Source of the DNA: Nicotiana tabacum
Taxonomy: Eukaryota > Streptophyta > Magnoliopsida > Solanales > Solanaceae
Direction of reading: 5' to 3'
Assembly: GCF_000715075.1 (NCBI RefSeq)
Contig: NC_134101.1
Location: 140,940,237 to 141,004,236, forward strand
DNA length: 64,000 nucleotides
Below, piece after piece: positions 58,901 to 64,000 of this stretch (positions are counted from its first letter, which is position 1; every line of letters begins with the position of its first letter). The notes beneath the pieces are model-generated. The model was given only the letters and a program-made list of their open reading frames with translations, had not been told where the DNA came from and made no database searches. A program made the position numbers and the translations under genes.

Positions 58901-58962
58901 ATGCTACTTTCATGGTTATGTGCCCTAAAACCAATTACATCATCTATCTCTAGGCTGTTGAA
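55927..58962. other. Intergenic region with local duplications
   Basis: No coding frame of note. Contains a degenerate duplication at 56060-56220 (ACAACACTATCGGTAA twice; ATTAATCAA several times) and a 39-bp direct repeat TGTTCAACTTCTGGTGAAAT... at 58590-58629 and 58762-58800. A GC-richer patch at 57640-57760 could be an old exon or leader, but no frame supports it. Confidence 0.4.
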
Positions 58963-61900
58963 TTATAAGACATTGTATTTGTTAAGTTTTCCCAGGAAGG
59001 TTTCTCCAACAGGAGAACCAACTTTAACAAAAATGGCAGGATATCCTATTGATGCTTCCACCCAAGCTTCGGAACCTTGTGTTGAATACAGTTTTCCTGT
59101 CCAAATATGCTTCCATGAAGAGCTTTCTCCTATCGGAAAATAGACCTTAACATATTCTTTGCCTTTGTCTAGCACGGGTACCACAAGTATCTCTGTGCCA
59201 ACTAGGAACTGCTCATGTGTTAAGCTATGTACATGTTCATCTTCTGGATAGTGAAGGAAGAGATGTCGACAAATTGGTAGCCCTTTCTGACAGGCTTCCT
59301 GTGTAATTCAACAAGGTACTATTTCTTAGATCTTTTGGTTTAAATTTTTTATTTTGAAAAACCAAACTGTGATCGTATATTACCTTAACTAGTTGAATCC
59401 TGTAAAACTTCCATGCTTTGTAGATCTTTGCAAGACGTGCGAAATGTGACAGTGTTCTATTATTGGAGTAGAACTGGCTGTTGCAAGATGGCTTGTTTCC
59501 CTGAATGAATATGTTCAGAAATGGCAAAACTCGTCAAATCTTTCAGCATTGAGAGTGGAAAGAAGAAAAAAAATCATGGAATTTAATTTCCAGGGAATGA
59601 AACGTTAAACTTACTTCATGTGTCCGGAACACGGTGGTGAAAGCGGAAAATTCCATCCATCGCAAGAGAAGCTCTTCACTTCTGTGATACTTGAAAAATG
59701 GTAAGTTTACTGCACAATAGCCTCCAATATCACTGTGATTAAGAGCATATCCTGAAAGTCCTCCGCTAAGCAAGCCAACCACTGCACTCTTGATACCATC
59801 ATTTTTTTGCCAACTCACCATTTGGTCTCCCTCCCAAAATAGCATTGCCCACTTAGGAGTATCCCTATAACCAGCCCTCATGAAGAAAACCAAAGTCTCC
59901 TCTGGATCTTCTCTTTCTTGGCCTACATGTGTGCTTCGCCATTCATCCACAAATTCCCTGTTGAGTTTTGCCCATAATTCAGGATATCTATTATGTGCTG
60001 CAATTGGATCTTCGCCTGAATAGTTAAACACAAATGTTGGAGTTAACTTTGGTTAATTCAGCAATAAGGTGAAAGAAAACTTAAATACTGGGGTGCTAGT
60101 ATTTGATCCTCTTTTAAGTTGCTTTATTCACGTGCTTCTCATACCTGAATACAAGCAGGCATCCACTGGCAGGCCTTCGCCGAAATCTGCCATCCATCCT
60201 CTCACTCCATCATCTACCATTTCTTGCAGAATCTGCTTAAACCAATTCGCGGTATGTGGATGTGTCAAATCCAGCATCCCTACATCAAATGCTGTATTGG
60301 GCACCATATATGGTTCCCCATTCTTGTCTTTCACTAAGATATCCAACTTCTTTGCCTCCTCAAAATGGTGTCTCCTTATATTTGGCTTTTTATCCATCTG
60401 CAATTTTGAAGCAAAACTTTTAAAGGTTGTCCACCAGCAGTTCCACAAAATAAATGGTAAAGTTATGGGTTAAATACCGGAGCCAGACAAGGATTGCAAT
60501 ATGTCATCACTTTGATATGTTTCATATTAAGGTCTCGAATTAGTTGTTGCCATCCTGAGTATCTAGTTTCATCTGCTTCCCAATTCCACCAAAGTTGTGA
60601 CCCAATGACTGTCTCTCTCTGCCCTACCCAATCCTGAACGAAGAGTATATGAAAAAAGATCTTACACATCTGAATCAATTTGAGTATTCTTTCTGTGTGA
60701 TAAAATGTGAAAATAAGAAGGATGAGGCCTAGAATCTTTTTAGTTCCTTCATTGGAAAAGGTGTACCTGCAACCAGAATGCTGATACTGGGACATCATAT
60801 CTTTGCATTTCATTCCAAATACTGCGGACGGTGTCCGTGCCACCTTGCATTCCCACCACTGCACCAGAAATAATCCATTCTGGAAGAGGTGGGGGCCTTC
60901 CAATGCTTTCTGTGAGATGTTCAATGAGCTCACAAGGTGAGTTGCCGTGCAGTATCCGACCTTCAAATGAGTTCCCATGTAACTGCAACGATTGAGGTGA
61001 GTATGAGAATTTGAACAAAATGTACATTTAAGGATTTATACATTCTTTCCTTCATATTCTCTGCTTTACCACTACATGTGTTGGGATTATTTCTTCTGGC
61101 CTGAATGTTCTTTTTGATATGGTACGGGATAAGATTGTCTTGTGTATCAAGGAAAAATACAGGTAAGTTTTATGCAGCAGATACTGTTGTATTGAGTTGC
61201 TGTTGGCCTGGTTAACATTTCTGAAAGTGCGCGATTCAAAATTTTAACGTTTTCGCTTGGTTTACACTATCATTATTTGAAAATTTCTGGGATTAACAAG
61301 ATCATAATTAAGCAGGAAGACAGGAATTGTCAAAAGTCACCTACCTGTATTTGAATTCTATCATCTCTTGTTAGATCAAACACTGAATAGTCATAACCCT
61401 CCAAGTAAAGTGACCTCATCTTTGATGTCATGTAGAATGGTGAAGGAGCATAAGTTGTGCTCCAGTCCCCCCCTGCCCTACATTAGACAGTAGTGCTCGT
61501 TTGAGTCTTTTATTAAAAACCTTATGATTGACATAGTTTTCACACAAGGGTTGAGTTAGAAAGATTTTCAACATAAATGGTAAGTCTCTATGAGAAAATA
61601 ATAAAAATGTACCTGTAGCTAACTAAATTAGCTGCAAAGGTAATAGGTTGATCGCCTCTTCCAATCCCTTGTTCTTGAACAAAAATGGGGACCCTCTTTC
61701 CTTTAAAGTCTAAATGAGAAAATTGCTCGCCGAAACCAAAGAATCTCTCATTTCTTTCACTTGCATATGTTAAACAAATCCTATTGAAATCACTAACTCC
61801 GGCACTTTTCATCACCACGTTCTCCTCAGCGACAGTTTTTTTTCTTGACAGAAATCCAAACCACCCAGCTCTACGTCTCCGAATTCGACCAAATTTTAGA

Positions 61901-62571
61901 GAAAAGCTTCTGTAACTTCTTGGAGAAACTCTCTGTGGAAGTTGTAAATCTGGTTTTCCAATTCTCACTTGGAAACCAAGTTGATTACAGTTTTTTTGAT
62001 CAAACAGAAGCCAATATCTTGCAGAAGTGGAAGTTTCTTTCTCTGAAGATTCCATCAACTCTTTTCGTCTTGGAAATCTAACCTTCTTTGTTTTATTGAC
62101 ACCATAAACTTTCCCTGTGATCATCAAAACAGGAAACTGGGAATTCTTTGGCAAAAATTGATCTTGATCGTGTGAGGACGTAGTGATATCAGATTGGTTT
62201 ATGATGTTTATCTCTTCAATGGTTTGGTGATTACATACGAAATGAACATGTTTATCTTTGATCAGGAATGAACCTCTACTTTCTTCGACTTCAGTTTCAG
62301 CAATAGCTGCAGAAATGAAAGCTTCTCTAGGGATTGTGGACCACAGGGACCTTGCTGGCTCAGACTTGTGAGAGATTGAAAGAAATCCTCCATCTTTTGA
62401 AGACCAACTCAACTGGAAATCTTTTCCAATGGTGTAGATCTGATGTGAAGAAGGCAGTTTCTGAAAATTCAAGATCAAAGTTCCATATATCAATGGGAGA
62501 GTCTTTGGGTTGGCAGGGAAAGGATTGTTGAAATGTTTGTGATGCTTTTTGGTGATTTTCAAAGTTGTCAT
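58963..62571 (-). CDS. GH31 glycosidase, YihQ/sulfoquinovosidase-like branch
   Basis: Eight exons join in frame with GT-AG introns: 61613-62571, 61345-61477, 60767-60982, 60478-60633, 60145-60397, 59615-60015, 59384-59500, 58963-59298 (2571 nt, 856 residues). GH31 enzymes are retaining glycosidases. The N-terminal domain ends RFFGFGEQFSHLDFKGKRVP, then AGGDWSTTYAPSPFYMTSK. The barrel carries PEWIISGAVVGMQGG, VSAFWLQDWVGQR, WMADFGEGLP (nucleophile Asp), LFWEGDQMVSW (acid/base Asp), LNHSDIGGY and RWMEFSAFTTVFRTHE. The C-terminal part has RHLFLHYPEDEHVHS and LVGTEILVVPVLD. Sequence order and the GDQ box match bacterial YihQ, which cleaves sulfoquinovose glycosides. The sulfonate-binding Arg of YihQ appears as Gln here (GSQLWWNW). 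No signal peptide is evident. All exons are open, so the gene looks functional. Confidence 0.93.
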
Positions 62572-62609
62572 GTTTGTTGAGAATAAAGTTGTATTCTATA
62601 TGCAACTAC

Positions 62610-62617
62610 TATTTATA
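62610..62617 (-). promoter_or_regulatory. TATA box of the GH31 gene
   Basis: TATAAATA on the minus strand about 40 bases upstream of the ATG at 62571. A start 30 bases downstream would leave a leader of only about 10 bases, so either the leader is very short or another element is used. Confidence 0.4.
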
Positions 62618-62698
62618 ATAGGCATGTATACTATTTTCAGTGGCTAATGAAGATTCTGGTACAAGAACTTTCTTGGTTGGAAAGAGAAAGTAGTACTA

Positions 62699-62953
62699 TT
62701 CCCTCCGGTCCACGACCAATTTGCTTTTGGCATGCCCATTAATAAAATAATAAATCCTATACAAAATACCTAATATGACTAAACTACCCTTAATTAAATA
62801 TTTAATGTGAGGAGTTAGAAAAGTTTTTAGGGATATGTACATAAGAGTAATTTTGTAAAAACAAATTGAATTCTCTCTTGATTATATAAATGGACACTTA
62901 TTTTGGACTAAAATAAAAAAGTAAATTGATTACTTATTGTGGACCGGAGAGAG
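62699..62953. mobile_element. Stowaway-like MITE in the GH31 promoter
   Basis: 255 bp with terminal repeats TTCCCTCCGGTCCAC / GTGGACCGGAGAGAG and TA at both sides (62697-62698, 62954-62955), the signature of Stowaway (Tc1/mariner-derived) MITEs. Begins 128 bases upstream of the ATG. Confidence 0.85.
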
Positions 62954-62955
62954 TA

Positions 62956-63386
62956 ATACCTATTGGGGTTGGGGGGTGGGGATATAAAAGTCGTTAGATA
63001 TCAAATTTAGTTTGCACATAGTTGGAAATTTTGACCACGTTCTCTTCTCTCTTGAATGTTTGTAGCTGGCACCTCTATAGATTGATTTATGAAATTACAG
63101 GAATTTCACCCAATTAAATTGTTTTTAAAAGGGGATGGATTTGTAGGAGTTTAAGTATAAAGGCTACTTTCATCATGGTCTATATGCTTTCAGAATCTCC
63201 CCCTACTTTTGGGAAAGATTCACAATCCAGTGTTGAATCCTAATTCCCACAAATAGTGCAATCTTTTCAACTTAGTAAATTAAACAAGGTACAATCTTTT
63301 CACAAAATGTACAATATCTCATGTAATGCAATTTGTGGTGATAAAAGTAAAGTTACCTCTTCTTCTTTCTTTTTTTTTTCTTTTCC
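62956..63386. other. Upstream intergenic sequence
   Basis: No coding frame or repeat ends recognised between the Stowaway-like MITE and the fold-back element. Confidence 0.4.
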
Positions 63387-64000
63387 GGAAAAGGGTTCAA
63401 AATGCCCCTAAACTATTGGAAAAGGTTTAGAAATACCCTTTATCCACCTATTGGACTAAAAATATCCTTTCATCCACCTTTTTGGTTCACTTATGCCCTT
63501 TGACCGTTAGGTCAATGCTGAATTAAAAATAATTACTTAAAAAAAATTGCAAAATATTTTTTTTAAACTAATGCACCATTTGTCCACTAAATTAGTAAAG
63601 TCTTCTTCTTCTTTTTTAAGTTTTTACAAAAGACAATTCAGTTTTTACAACAAAAAAAATTCAGTTTTTTTAAAGCATTTTTTTGTAAAAACTGATTTTT
63701 TTTTGTAAAAACAGAAAAAAATATTTTCAACAAAATATTTTTGTTTTCGAAAATATTTTTTTTTAAAATCAGTTTTTAGAAAAACGAAAATATTTTTTTC
63801 AGTTTTTACAAAAAAAAAAAATCAGTTTTACAAATTTGTTTTTCCAGTTTTTACAAAAACAAATGCTTTAAAAAACTGAAAAAAATGAATTTTTTTTTGT
63901 AAAAATTGAATTATTTTTTGTAAAAACTGAAAAAAGAAGAAGAAGACTTTACTAAATTAGTGGACTACTGTTGCATTAGTTTAAAAAAATGAAAATATTT
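63387..64000. mobile_element. Fold-back / MULE-like element cut by the window end
   Basis: The left arm begins GGAAAAGGGTTCAAAATGCC and includes ATGCACCATTTGTCCACTAA and AGTAAAGTCTTCTTCTTC (63575-63620). The complementary arm begins near 63930 (AGAAGAAGAAGACTTTACT, then AATTAGTGGAC and TGCATTAGTTTAAA) and runs off the window. The centre (63620-63930) is built of CAGTTTTTACAAAA and its complement repeated many times, a strongly self-complementary tract. The terminal sequence is like that of the long-TIR element at 3388-7543 (non-autonomous Mutator type). Confidence 0.7.

Overview
The window is plant nuclear DNA, most likely from a Solanaceae genome and plausibly Nicotiana. The reasons are two intron-containing genes with GT-AG splice sites, a very high load of LTR retrotransposons, tRNA-derived SINEs, RTE-clade LINEs, MITEs, and repeat styles I associate with Solanaceae (Tekay-like, Ogre/Tat-like and Athila-like LTRs). 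Genus-level assignment is inference. There is no prokaryotic or organellar gene order.

Only two host genes can be reconstructed completely, both on the minus strand. (1) 13019-19689 is a five-exon, 205-residue protein of the mitochondrial inner-membrane-protease-like (S26) family. Its catalytic Ser and Lys positions both look substituted, so it may be a pseudo-protease. Its introns carry an L1 fragment, a 5'-truncated RTE LINE, a SINE and a Tourist-like MITE. (2) 58963-62571 is an eight-exon, 856-residue GH31 glycosidase of the YihQ/sulfoquinovosidase-like branch. It keeps both catalytic aspartates but apparently lacks the sulfonate-contacting Arg. A Stowaway-like MITE sits in its promoter. 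A third possible gene start (TATA box plus a 40-nt first exon) is at 2830-2976, minus strand, without a recognisable continuation.

Layout: 1-1856, Ogre/Tat-type LTR end, primer-binding site and an AT-rich segment. 1862-3387, gene-like scraps and a SINE. 3388-7543, a long-TIR element enclosing a Helitron-like segment. 8008-12537, a full-length RTE LINE with an 18-bp target duplication. 13019-19689, the protease-like gene. 20113-45556, a Copia element on the minus strand with TTAAT target duplications whose interior now holds, from left to right, an Ogre-type LTR piece, an Athila-like element with an extra ORF downstream of pol, and a Tekay/Del-like chromovirus that itself holds a 3.8-kb Ogre-type solo LTR inside its integrase region. 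46686-55435, a second Tekay/Del-like element (LTR plus gag) interrupted by an Ogre-type LTR piece that carries a 2.8-kb solo LTR of a third Tekay-like family. 55436-55926, a LINE-type RNase H fragment. 58963-62571, the GH31 gene. 63387-64000, a fold-back element cut by the window edge.

The most unusual signal is shared by three divergent Tekay-like LTR families. At about 0.67-0.98 kb from the LTR start each carries a cluster of short CG-containing palindromes, with a different core in each family, followed at about 1.06-1.10 kb by a splice-donor-like TTGAG/GTAAG or TTGAG/TAAGT. This looks like a conserved architecture without conserved primary sequence. A second one is an irregularly spaced motif (CCTATAGGCATGATATCTAA and variants) in three separate Ogre-type LTRs.
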